Assembly: GCA_946563605.1 (NCBI GenBank)
Contig: CAMNVW010000122.1
Coordinates: 1-5,182, forward strand
DNA: 5,182 nt
Source: an uncultured Clostridia bacterium
GTDB lineage: Bacteria; Bacillota; Clostridia; Oscillospirales; Ruminococcaceae
Direction: 5' to 3'
Below the pieces are notes generated by a model, which saw only the letters and a list, made by a program, of their open reading frames with translations, made no database searches and was not told where the DNA came from. Position numbers and translations under genes: made by a program. Each line of letters begins with the position of its first letter. The stretch's first letter is position 1. This document shows, one piece after another, positions 1 through 5,182 of the stretch.

Positions 1-588
1 AATCCGTTCGCCGGTGTTTTGTTCTGTGCCGAATGTGGACACGCGCTCACTCGCCGCAGCGGTCAGACGCCGATGCTTTTGTGTACCCATCCGGCGTGCA
101 AAAATGTCGGCTCCCGTCTGGATTATGTGGAGGACGCCGTCTTGCAGGCAATCACGCACTGTTTTAAAGGGTATCGTTTTTCTGCTGTGGAATCCCACAG
201 CAACGGGCATGGCGAACAGCTTGTGCTTTTGCAGAACAATCTCGACCGGCTGCAAAGACGCACCGAAAGGATTTTTTCCATGCTGGAAAGCGGTGTTTAT
301 ACGCCCGACGTCTTTCGGGAACGGATGCAAAAAAACGAACAGGAGATTGTTGCTCTCACACAATCGATTGCAAAATGCCGGCGGCTTGGCGCAGTCAACC
401 ACCCCACTTCCTGTTTTACCACAGAGGAGCTTGTACGGCTCTATCGAACAGCCTCTCCCACACAGCAAAACGCACTTTTAAAGCTCTTGTTTTCGCGCAT
501 CCTGTATCAAAAGGAAAAGGGCGGGCGAAAATTTCAAAAGCAGTTTACCCTTTCGTTTTATCCTGCCCTGCCGTTTAAAGAAAACTAA
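1..588 (+). CDS. Large serine recombinase, C-terminal fragment (window-truncated)
   Basis: The frame is open from the first base and ends at TAA 586-588, giving 195 residues; the true start lies left of the window, so the internal TTG at 19 is not a start. The fragment opens with NPFAG, the usual lead-in to the recombinase zinc beta ribbon. Four cysteines follow in a C9-x2-C12 ... C28-x4-C33 pattern. Residues about 71-128 are rich in Leu, Gln, Arg and Glu with heptad-like spacing, fitting the coiled coil of large serine recombinases, and the tail (about 158-195) has the family-typical ALLKLLFSRI segment followed by a basic stretch and FTLSFYP. The missing N-terminal part should hold the resolvase-like catalytic domain with the active serine. 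Such proteins integrate and excise phages, conjugative elements and Tn4451/Tn5397-type transposons, so this probably marks the right edge of an element. It converges on mscL. Confidence 0.88.
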   Translation, partial: NPFAGVLFCAECGHALTRRSGQTPMLLCTHPACKNVGSRLDYVEDAVLQAITHCFKGYRFSAVESHSNGHGEQLVLLQNNLDRLQRRTERIFSMLESGVYTPDVFRERMQKNEQEIVALTQSIAKCRRLGAVNHPTSCFTTEELVRLYRTASPTQQNALLKLLFSRILYQKEKGGRKFQKQFTLSFYPALPFKEN

Positions 589-655
589 ACTCTTCAATAC
601 AGCCTACCCTGCCGCCGAAAAACTCCATCTATCCGCTTATCCTTACCAATCAAAT

Positions 656-702
656 AAAAAGGACTGACGTGCCGAATGTTGCAGTACGTCAGTCCTTTTT
701 TT
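656..702. terminator. Bidirectional rho-independent terminator between convergent genes
   Basis: A perfect 10-bp stem, GGACTGACGT (661-670) with ACGTCAGTCC (686-695), encloses a 15-nt loop. It is flanked by an A run at 656-660 and a T run at 696-702, which extend the pairing to 15 bp. Read on + it ends in a U tract after the recombinase gene, 67 bp past its stop. Read on - it ends in a U tract 34 bp past the mscL stop. One site therefore serves both converging transcripts. Confidence 0.9.
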
Positions 703-735
703 GATGCTTATAAAAATGGTTTCAGCAGAAATCGC

Positions 736-1146
736 TTACTTTGCTGCTTCTGCGTTCTCAAGAATAGAGGTGCAGTGTGGACAGCGAGTTGCTTTTATGT
801 CAATTTTACTCTGGCAGAATGGGCAGGTTTTGGTGGTTGGCGCAGCTTCTTCCTTTTTGTGACCGAGACTCAGCAGTTTGTTGATGCCTTTCATCAGGAA
901 GAACAAAATCAAAGCCATAATCAGGAAGTTGATGACCGCTGAGACAAATGCAGAAGCAAAGCCGGAAATATCCTGAATGGTATAGGTTGCTGCGCCGGTC
1001 AGAAAATTCAAGATCGGATTGATGAAGTTATCGGTCAGTGAGGTGACGATTCCAGAGAACGCACCGCCGATGATCACGCCGACTGCCATGTCCATCACAT
1101 TTCCACGCAGTGCAAATGCTTTAAATTCCGAAATAAACTTTTTCAT
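736..1146 (-). CDS. mscL: Large-conductance mechanosensitive channel MscL with C-terminal zinc ribbon
   Basis: This 136-residue protein forms the homopentameric membrane valve that opens under extreme membrane tension and releases solutes on hypo-osmotic shock. The N-terminus shows the MscL pattern: a short amphipathic helix (KKFISEFKAFALRGN), then DMAVGVIIGGAF in TM1 (about 17-44), which includes the Gly/Ala/Val-rich constriction. A short extracellular loop follows (about 45-64), then TM2 (about 65-90) and a basic cytosolic turn. Instead of a plain helical tail, residues 108-125 carry CPFC-x10-CPHC, a Cys4 zinc-ribbon-like motif also known in MscL of other Clostridia. The ATG start is supported by GGAGG at 1155-1159, 8 nt upstream. 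The gene is monocistronic, with its own promoter and terminator. Length is typical of the family. Confidence 0.96.
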   Translation of the reverse strand: MKKFISEFKAFALRGNVMDMAVGVIIGGAFSGIVTSLTDNFINPILNFLTGAATYTIQDISGFASAFVSAVINFLIMALILFFLMKGINKLLSLGHKKEEAAPTTKTCPFCQSKIDIKATRCPHCTSILENAEAAK

Positions 1147-1183
1147 GTGTGATACCTCCGAAAATATATATTTTTCAAGCAGA

Positions 1184-1213
1184 AGTATAGCACATTTTGC
1201 GCTTGTTCCACAA
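1184..1213 (-). promoter_or_regulatory. Probable sigma-A promoter of mscL
   Basis: On the - strand, TATACT (1189-1184) is preceded by TGC, giving an extended -10. TTGTGG (1213-1208) lies 18 bp upstream as a weak -35. The start of transcription would fall near 1177, leaving a leader of about 30 nt that contains the GGAGG ribosome binding site. The match is by eye and the -35 is poor, though an extended -10 can compensate for that. Confidence 0.55.
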
Positions 1214-1388
1214 TATTTGACATCTTTTTCGATTTTTCGTCCAAAAAGTGCGGCTTCATTTTATTCTTTTTATACAATTCAAACAAGGTTTGGCTTGTTT
1301 TATTCATGAAAAAGACGATTTCAGCCTAAAAACACCGTTTTTGTCCCCAAAAAGAATAAAAAACAGATTGACATCCTTCCGGTACGGA
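1214..1388. other. AT-rich gap between mscL promoter and cotJC remnant
   Basis: I see no gene in this stretch. It contains one small hairpin, AAACAAG (1281-1287) with CTTGTTT (1294-1300), loop 6 nt, followed on + by TATT. It could act as a weak terminator but has only 7 bp and is mostly A/T. The - strand also carries a TATAAA box at about 1270-1275 without a matching -35. Confidence 0.35.
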
Positions 1389-1508
1389 TTCTTCGGTACC
1401 AATATCAGTCAGTCCTGCTTTTACCTGTCCCCAAGGCGCTGTGTACCGCTGGCTCAAATACCTCGTCGCCGCACCCATCTCACCGTCTGGACCACCAAAT
1501 TGTGATAA
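1389..1508 (-). pseudogene. Remnant of a CotJC / manganese-catalase family gene
   Basis: The - strand from 1508 to 1389 translates as LSQ followed by FGGPDGEMGAATRYLSQRY, then TAPWGQVKAGLTDIGTEE. This closely matches the first conserved block of CotJC and related manganese catalases: a GGPDGE glutamate, RYLSQRYT, then DIGTEELAH about 30 residues later. From family knowledge, these glutamates and the following histidine are metal ligands. The frame is broken on both sides. Upstream, a TAG lies at 1523-1521, ten codons before the FGG. Downstream, just after TEE, the expected LAHLE is replaced by unrelated SVPEGCQ, which reads to a TAG at 1328-1326. The His ligand and the rest of the roughly 190-residue protein are absent. 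About 40 codons survive, so no function is expected. An intact copy of a spore-coat gene once sat here or was copied in. The match is from memory, without a database search. Confidence 0.75.
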
Positions 1509-1665
1509 GATATAAATATTCTATCATCATAGTTGACATTGCCTGTTTGACGTTTCATTTCAGAAGTTCCTGTCTGCTTCCTTGATCCATCTCTGGATCG
1601 TCGACCTTGCAATCAGGACTGTCCTTTTCTTCCAACTTTTTCAGCAGCTTTCAAAAAGATCAATA
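1509..1665 (-). other. Gap between CGGC gene and cotJC remnant; possible cotJB scrap
   Basis: No intact gene is visible here. On the - strand an ATG at 1590-1588 reads MDQGSRQELLK and stops at TGA 1557-1555. The SRQELLK run resembles the N-terminus of clostridial CotJB proteins, which is suggestive because cotJB normally lies directly upstream of cotJC. The same frame is open upstream as a charged stretch (KLLKKLEEKDSP...). It is too short to be sure. A 6-bp palindromic hairpin, GATCCA (1584-1589) with TGGATC (1594-1599), lacks a T tract. I find no convincing terminator for the transport operon that ends at 1666. Confidence 0.25.
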
Positions 1666-1995
1666 TTAGTGCGTTCCATCGACTAATTCCGCGCCTGTTT
1701 TTGAAAGCGCATCTGCAACGCGCTGAATGGTTGGACAGCGGGTACCATCTTTGAATTTCGTACAGACACCCATATGAACTGCGTCCGGTTTTAAGGAAAT
1801 CAGTCGTTCAAGTTTTTCCTGCATACCATCATCCCAGACGCCGCAGCCATTACAGCGAAAAAAAGCCTCCAGTTCTAATTCTTCATTCGAATAACGAGCA
1901 AATGTTTTTGTCTTTTGATTGAATGCTTTCAAACAACCAGCCCCTGTGCAGACAGTGTTTGCCTTCTGACAGGCAAGAATAACGATTCTTTTCAT
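1666..1995 (-). CDS. CGGC-domain protein, small cysteine-rich probable metal binder
   Basis: This 109-residue cytosolic protein fits the CGGC family (Pfam PF08821). It has an N-terminal strand ending in ACQ (KRIVILACQ), a C16-x4-C21 pair, a central FFRCNGCG motif in place of CGGC (C48, C51), then C78 in GVCTKF, C87 in RCP, and a C-terminal DGTH like the family's usual TH ending. Seven cysteines plus H74 and H109 suggest metal or cofactor binding; no member has a function I can state with confidence. It is the last gene of the transport operon. Its ATG overlaps the TGA of the ATPase gene (ATGA, 4 bp), and GGGAGG lies 10 nt upstream at 2006-2011, so translation is probably coupled to the ATPase. 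The arrangement suggests it handles what the importer brings in, such as a metal or metal complex, but that is inference. The second residue of the core is Asn instead of Gly. Confidence 0.85.
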   Translation of the reverse strand: MKRIVILACQKANTVCTGAGCLKAFNQKTKTFARYSNEELELEAFFRCNGCGVWDDGMQEKLERLISLKPDAVHMGVCTKFKDGTRCPTIQRVADALSKTGAELVDGTH

Positions 1996-2777
1996 TCCGA
2001 CCTTTCCTCCCTTTTATGATATGAATGGTAGAAAATACGCAGTATTCCTTCTTGATCGGTCATGATCTCCGCATCCACCTCATATAATTCCTTAATAAGT
2101 TCTTTTGTCAGCAGTTCCCGCGGTCTCCCTTGAGCGATAATTTCTCCATGCTTCATCGCATACAAACGATCACAATACATAGCCGCGATGTTCAGATCAT
2201 GAACTGCTGAAATAATGGTACAATCCAATTTTTTGACAATATCCATCAGCCACAGCTGATACTTGATATCCAAATGGTTTGTTGGTTCATCCAGAATCAG
2301 ACACGGTGTTTGCTGTGCCAATGCTCTGGCTAAGATAATTCTTTGCTGTTCTCCTCCTGACAGGGTGGAAAAAGAGCGTTCTTCAAAATCCTGCATTCCA
2401 ACCGCTTTCAGCGACTGCCGCATGATCTGATAATCCTCGGCAGTATCTCGATCCAGCGCGCGTTTATGTGGGGCACGTCCCATCATCACCACGTCCCGAA
2501 CGCTGAATTCAAAGTTATAATAGTTGTGCTGAGCGACCACCGCTATCTTTTGAGCAGATTCCTTAACACGGTAGGAAGAAAGTTCCTTACCGTCCAGATA
2601 GATTGCTCCGCCAGAAGGGTTCAAAACACGATAAAGGCAGCGCAATAATGTACTTTTTCCACTGCCGTTTGGTCCTATGATACCAACAAATTCCCGGTCA
2701 TTGGCTTCAAAATCGATTCCTCGGAGAATTTCAGTATTGCCCAGCACCGCACGCAGCTGCTGTGTTGTGATTTTCAT
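1992..2777 (-). CDS. ABC transporter ATP-binding protein, FecE/BtuD/FhuC class
   Basis: This 261-residue ATPase energises uptake through the adjacent FecCD permease at the inner face of the membrane. All nucleotide-binding motifs are present: Walker A GPNGSGKST (35-43), Q-loop Q83, signature LSGGEQQR (139-146), Walker B and D-loop LILDEPTNHLD (160-170, with D163 and E164), and switch histidine H193 in AVHDLN. The lone RALAQQTPCLILDEPTNHLD style is typical of iron-complex/cobalamin-type importers. The frame is open to an ATG at 2942, but the added 55 residues overlap the permease gene and are not family-like. The chosen start (2777) gives MKITTQQLRAV, the normal beginning, behind a purine-rich GGGGGGAAAG. 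Its ATG overlaps the permease TGA by 4 bp (ATGA), and its own stop overlaps the CGGC gene in the same way. The substrate cannot be told from this subunit. Confidence 0.95.
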   Translation of the reverse strand: MKITTQQLRAVLGNTEILRGIDFEANDREFVGIIGPNGSGKSTLLRCLYRVLNPSGGAIYLDGKELSSYRVKESAQKIAVVAQHNYYNFEFSVRDVVMMGRAPHKRALDRDTAEDYQIMRQSLKAVGMQDFEERSFSTLSGGEQQRIILARALAQQTPCLILDEPTNHLDIKYQLWLMDIVKKLDCTIISAVHDLNIAAMYCDRLYAMKHGEIIAQGRPRELLTKELIKELYEVDAEIMTDQEGILRIFYHSYHKREERSE

Positions 2778-3859
2778 GATTCTTTCCCCCCGAAACCATA
2801 TTTTTTGCGTACCATCAGCCAGATAAAGACAGGGGCGCCGATCATCGAAGTCAAAATTCCGATTGGAAGTTCTGTGCGTTCCAATAAAGTTCGGCATAAA
2901 ACATCTGCCCATAACAGAAACAGCGCACCTAATAAGGCACATAAAGGCACCATCTTTTTATGATCGGTTCCAAACAGGATACGGATAATATGCGGAATAA
3001 TCAGTCCTACAAATCCAATTACCCCCGCCGCATATACCGCAAATCCAATCATCAAAGAAGAAACAACTAAATAAAGAATCCTCCAGCGATGCAGATCGGT
3101 TCCCAGTGTAATCGCGGATTCATCTCCCAAAAGCATCAGGTTCAGTGTTCGATACTGTGTTAAGAAAAAGCAGACGCCTACTATTGTTGTAATCAAAAGG
3201 AGTTGATTGGTTTCCCAGTTCGCGGATGCCAAACTTCCCATCGTCCATCGCATAACTGCCTCCATTGCCCCGGAACTGTTGTTTTTGACATAGAGCAGAA
3301 AGCTGGAAATTGCGCTGCAGACCGAAGATAGTGCCGTTCCGGCAAGGAGAAGCTTGACTGAGGTAGCTTTTCCGCCCATATTCGCCAGAAATATAACGCC
3401 AATAGAAACCAAAAAAGCTCCTATAAATGCCATTATTCCAACGTAACCATTGCCCAACGCTGTTCCTACGCCAAGGATAATGGCAAAAGTTGCACCCAAG
3501 GAAGCTCCTGACGAAATTCCCAACACATAAGGATCCGCCAGAGGATTTTTCACAATTGCCTGCATAACAACACCTGCCGTTGAAAGGGAAGCTCCTATGG
3601 CAATTGCCAAAACCAATCGTGGAAGGCGGACATACCACACAATATCACTCATACTGCCCGAGCCATAAATTTGCGCATCACCAATACCAAAAGTTTTAAA
3701 TAAAATAACGCGGTAAACGTCCCCCATTGCAAGGTCCACAGAACCAATTGTTACTGCCCACAGCAGCGATAAAATTAACATTGCCGACAACAGCAGCACT
3801 GCAATCCAGTAAAACGGTTTGCCATATAAAACGCCGTTTTTTAAATCTACACTTTTCAC
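2774..3859 (-). CDS. FecCD/BtuC-family ABC transporter permease
   Basis: This 361-residue integral membrane protein is expected to form the homodimeric channel of a type II importer for iron-siderophore, heme, cobalamin or molybdate-like ligands. It shows about ten hydrophobic segments beginning at residues 16-39. Family landmarks are RLPR (78-81), NPLADPYVLGISSGASLG (105-122), GFVGLIIPHIIR (282-293), which is the ATPase-coupling region, and ELPIGILTSMIGAPVF (330-345). The start is GTG at 3859, supported by AGGGG at 3869-3873 with 9-nt spacing; this codon overlaps the TGA of a three-codon ATG AGC TTG TGA just upstream. Only one permease gene is present, so the pore is probably a homodimer. 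The stop overlaps the ATPase start by 4 bp. A long hairpin lies between this gene and the upstream binding-protein gene. Length is slightly above the usual 330-350. Confidence 0.95.
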   Translation of the reverse strand: MKSVDLKNGVLYGKPFYWIAVLLLSAMLILSLLWAVTIGSVDLAMGDVYRVILFKTFGIGDAQIYGSGSMSDIVWYVRLPRLVLAIAIGASLSTAGVVMQAIVKNPLADPYVLGISSGASLGATFAIILGVGTALGNGYVGIMAFIGAFLVSIGVIFLANMGGKATSVKLLLAGTALSSVCSAISSFLLYVKNNSSGAMEAVMRWTMGSLASANWETNQLLLITTIVGVCFFLTQYRTLNLMLLGDESAITLGTDLHRWRILYLVVSSLMIGFAVYAAGVIGFVGLIIPHIIRILFGTDHKKMVPLCALLGALFLLWADVLCRTLLERTELPIGILTSMIGAPVFIWLMVRKKYGFGGKES

Positions 3860-3877
3860 AAGCTCATTCCCCTAAGT

Positions 3878-3918
3878 CAGTGCCCAGAATCTTCTTTTTT
3901 GGAAGCTTCTGGGCACTG
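3878..3918 (-). promoter_or_regulatory. Intercistronic stem-loop between binding-protein and permease genes
   Basis: CAGTGCCCAGAA (3878-3889) pairs perfectly with TTCTGGGCACTG (3907-3918). After one mismatch a further 4 bp (3891-3894 with 3902-3905) closes on a 7-nt loop. On the - strand transcript it begins 16 nt after the binding-protein stop and ends just before the permease ribosome binding site. No U tract follows it (GACTTAGGGG), so it is not a standard terminator. Stem-loops at this position commonly protect the binding-protein mRNA from 3' exonucleases, giving more binding protein than membrane subunits. That role is inferred here. Confidence 0.75.
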
Positions 3919-3934
3919 TGATTTAATATTTCGA

Positions 3935-5032
3935 TTACTGGTAAAGCTCCGGGTAAAGATTTGTTGCAACATCCAGAATACCATCCAGCGTCCTCATGCC
4001 GCTGCAATAAATTCCAGACAGATTGATTGGATAAACACGTCCGTTTTTTACTGTATCCAAAGAAGCAAATTTAGGATCTTCTGTAATCAATTTAACAACA
4101 TGTTCTCCAGCATAGTCCACATCGCCTACACTGTAACCATCATACCATACCATAAAGATTGCATCCGGATTTACGGCAATCAGATCTTCCGCACTGATAT
4201 TGGCATTTTCTCCGTGCTTGCCGACACACAATTCCGCTCCGCCATTGATGGCAACGTTTCCGCCGAGAGTATCTTCTCCGTAAACTCGGTAGGTTCCGCC
4301 CTCATCTTCCAGAACAGCCGCTGTTAAACGGGTTTGGTCTTTCAGATGGGTGTTGATTTTTTCTACTTCTCCCTGAATCTCATCAACAATTTCCTGCGCG
4401 CGATCCTCTACATCAAAGATTTTTCCAAGATTGAGGATGTCCTCACATTCTTCATCAATTGTCTGTGGATTTTCCTTTGCAGGTCCGCGGCAAGCGCTGT
4501 TAAGCGACATATAGGTGCCTACATTGCGCTCATGCCAGAAATCGACATCTCCCAAACGTTTATCAGAAAATGTGCTGTACCAGCCGGTGATAAAATCCGG
4601 TTCCAAAGCAAGGATTTCCTCTTTACTTGGCATGCTTTCATAATAATTGATCTTTGCAAACTCGTCCTGAAGATCTTCGCGCACTTCACCGTCTAAACCG
4701 CACGCACCGACAATTTTGTCTGCAAGACCCAGTGCCAACAGTGTTTCAATATTATTCTGATTCTGTGCCCATACTCGTTCCGGTGCCTTTTCAAAGGTAT
4801 ATTCCACCGGTTCTTTTGCGTAATTGTATGTGGTAATTGTTAGAGGGTAGTTCGCGGATACTTCTGTGCTTTCTTCTGTCGGCTTGTCTTCAGCCTCTTT
4901 CTCTGTTTCAGACTCAGCAGTTTCTTTGGTAACCGGCTGTTCTGCTGTTTCCTTATTGGATGCAGGCTGGCAGGCACTGATGCTCAAGCAGAGTGCTCCA
5001 CAAAGCAAGACAGTTAAGATTTTCTTCATCAT
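3935..5032 (-). CDS. Lipoprotein substrate-binding protein of a FecCD-type ABC importer
   Basis: This 365-residue extracytoplasmic receptor would capture the ligand and deliver it to the permease. The N-terminus is a lipoprotein signal: MMKK, a hydrophobic core, and lipobox ISAC with the lipidated cysteine at 21. Residues 22-60 are a charged, low-complexity linker of Glu, Lys, Thr and Ser that tethers the domain outside the membrane. From about 62 the periplasmic-binding-protein (type III, FhuD/BtuF-like) fold starts: YTFEKAPERV, the helix ETLLALGLADKIVGA, the strand EEILALEPDFITGW, a long central helix (about 200-235) and the second lobe with AEDLIAVNPDAIFM and VKNGRVYPI. The start is the first ATG of an ATG-ATG pair, set by AAGGAGG at 5042-5048 with 9-nt spacing. 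It is the first operon gene. Ligand unknown: iron complex, heme, cobalamin and oxyanions are all possible. Confidence 0.93.
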   Translation of the reverse strand: MMKKILTVLLCGALCLSISACQPASNKETAEQPVTKETAESETEKEAEDKPTEESTEVSANYPLTITTYNYAKEPVEYTFEKAPERVWAQNQNNIETLLALGLADKIVGACGLDGEVREDLQDEFAKINYYESMPSKEEILALEPDFITGWYSTFSDKRLGDVDFWHERNVGTYMSLNSACRGPAKENPQTIDEECEDILNLGKIFDVEDRAQEIVDEIQGEVEKINTHLKDQTRLTAAVLEDEGGTYRVYGEDTLGGNVAINGGAELCVGKHGENANISAEDLIAVNPDAIFMVWYDGYSVGDVDYAGEHVVKLITEDPKFASLDTVKNGRVYPINLSGIYCSGMRTLDGILDVATNLYPELYQ

Positions 5033-5057
5033 TGTAAAATTCCTCCTTAAAATAAAT

Positions 5058-5091
5058 AAAAGCCGCAGGATTCAAGTATCCTGCGGCTTTT
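5058..5091 (-). terminator. Perfect 14-bp hairpin upstream of the transport operon (terminator or attenuator)
   Basis: AAAAGCCGCAGGAT (5058-5071) pairs perfectly with ATCCTGCGGCTTTT (5078-5091) around a 6-nt loop. On the - strand the stem is followed by TTTTATTTATTTT, a good U tract, and then immediately by the AAGGAGG of the binding-protein gene. It is therefore placed either to end a gene coming from the right or to attenuate the transport operon. No alternative antiterminator pairing partner was evident by eye. Confidence 0.8.
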
Positions 5092-5102
5092 AAGCAACAC
5101 AA
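5075..5102 (-). promoter_or_regulatory. Candidate promoter of the transport operon, embedded in the hairpin
   Basis: On the - strand TTGTGT (5102-5097) and GATACT (5080-5075) are separated by 16 bp. The -10 lies across the hairpin loop. Transcription would start near 5068, inside the second arm, so the mRNA would lack the full terminator stem. The match is weak (-35 TTG only, -10 four of six), but there is no room for another promoter between the hairpin and the ribosome binding site. A promoter further upstream with readthrough is the alternative. Confidence 0.3.
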
Positions 5103-5119
5103 ATAATTCCCCTTTTAAC

Positions 5120-5182
5120 CTAACTTTTTAAGGCAGAGGCGAATTCTGCAACATCCCTTGAGTCCGAACAAATGCTGCGTTT
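5120..5182 (-). CDS. Possible C-terminal end of an upstream gene (window-truncated)
   Basis: The - strand frame is open from the window edge to TAG at 5122-5120 and encodes KRSICSDSRDVAEFASALKS. The second half reads like an amphipathic C-terminal helix. The hairpin at 5058-5091 follows the stop by 28 bp, where a terminator would be expected. Another - strand frame is also open for a short way (ending QNSPLP), so coding status is uncertain and I cannot assign a function. Confidence 0.35.
   Translation of the reverse strand, partial: KRSICSDSRDVAEFASALKS

Noticed and set aside
14..481. Open frame of 155 codons overlapping the recombinase
   Set aside because: It is out of frame with the zinc-ribbon and coiled-coil recombinase reading, and its composition is not protein-like.
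676..942. 88-codon + strand open frame over the terminator and the 3' part of mscL
   Set aside because: It begins inside the terminator hairpin and is antisense to the well-supported mscL coding sequence.
1368..1373. Perfect TTGACA -35 boxes on + at 1368-1373 and 1533-1538
   Set aside because: Neither has a usable -10 at 16-18 bp nor a + strand gene downstream.
1381..1400. Near-palindrome GGTAC ... GTACC at the broken end of the cotJC match
   Set aside because: Arms of 5 bp with mismatches inside are too short to claim a recombination or insertion site, though they sit at the breakpoint.
1248..1505. 85-codon + strand open frame over the cotJC remnant
   Set aside because: No ribosome binding site and no recognisable protein features; the opposite strand carries the conserved family motif, so this is its shadow.
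2778..2942. Extended ATPase start at the ATG at 2942 (55 extra residues)
   Set aside because: The extra part overlaps the permease coding region, has no ATPase-family similarity, and the MKITTQQL start gives the normal length with an ATGA overlap.
5103..5122. Cobalamin-riboswitch-like GGTTAAAAGGGGAA on the - strand
   Set aside because: Only this short stretch resembles the 5' core. The expected paired elements and the conserved B12 box do not follow before the hairpin, so chance similarity is likelier.

Overview
The window comes from a low-to-mid GC, spore-forming Firmicute of the Clostridia, most likely an Oscillospiraceae or Lachnospiraceae relative. The signs are strong AGGAGG-type ribosome binding sites, a lipoprotein-type binding protein, an MscL with a clostridial-style C-terminal Cys4 tail, and what looks like a decayed spore-coat/manganese-catalase (cotJC) gene. 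I cannot name the species.

Layout from left to right. (1) Positions 1-588, + strand: the C-terminal part of a large serine recombinase, cut by the window edge, with its Cys4 zinc ribbon and coiled coil visible. This is probably the edge of an integrated element lying to the left. (2) Positions 656-702: a bidirectional terminator between convergent genes. (3) Positions 736-1146, - strand: mscL, a mechanosensitive channel with a C-terminal Cys4 zinc-ribbon tail, and its own promoter upstream. (4) Positions 1190-1665: a stretch without intact genes. Inside it, on the - strand, lies a short, well-preserved piece of a CotJC/manganese-catalase protein, broken at both ends, and possibly a scrap of cotJB before it. 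(5) Positions 1666-5032, - strand: a four-gene operon read right to left. It encodes a lipoprotein substrate-binding protein, a FecCD-type permease, an ABC ATPase and a small CGGC-domain cysteine-rich protein. The last three genes overlap by 4 bp each (ATGA), and a long hairpin separates the binding-protein gene from the permease gene. (6) Positions 5058-5182: a perfect 14-bp hairpin just upstream of the operon and the probable last 20 codons of another - strand gene.

The operon is a complete importer of the iron-siderophore/cobalamin/heme/molybdate class. The lipoprotein captures the ligand outside the membrane, two permease copies form the channel, two ATPase copies drive it, and the CGGC protein, translationally coupled to the ATPase, is a plausible cytosolic metal- or cofactor-handling partner. 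The substrate cannot be read from the sequence, and I see no recognised riboswitch or Fur box.

The least expected items are the cotJC remnant hidden in the gap, the CGGC protein (with a CNGC variant core) locked to the importer, and a possible promoter embedded inside the terminator hairpin upstream of the operon. Nothing here amounts to a demonstrated new system.
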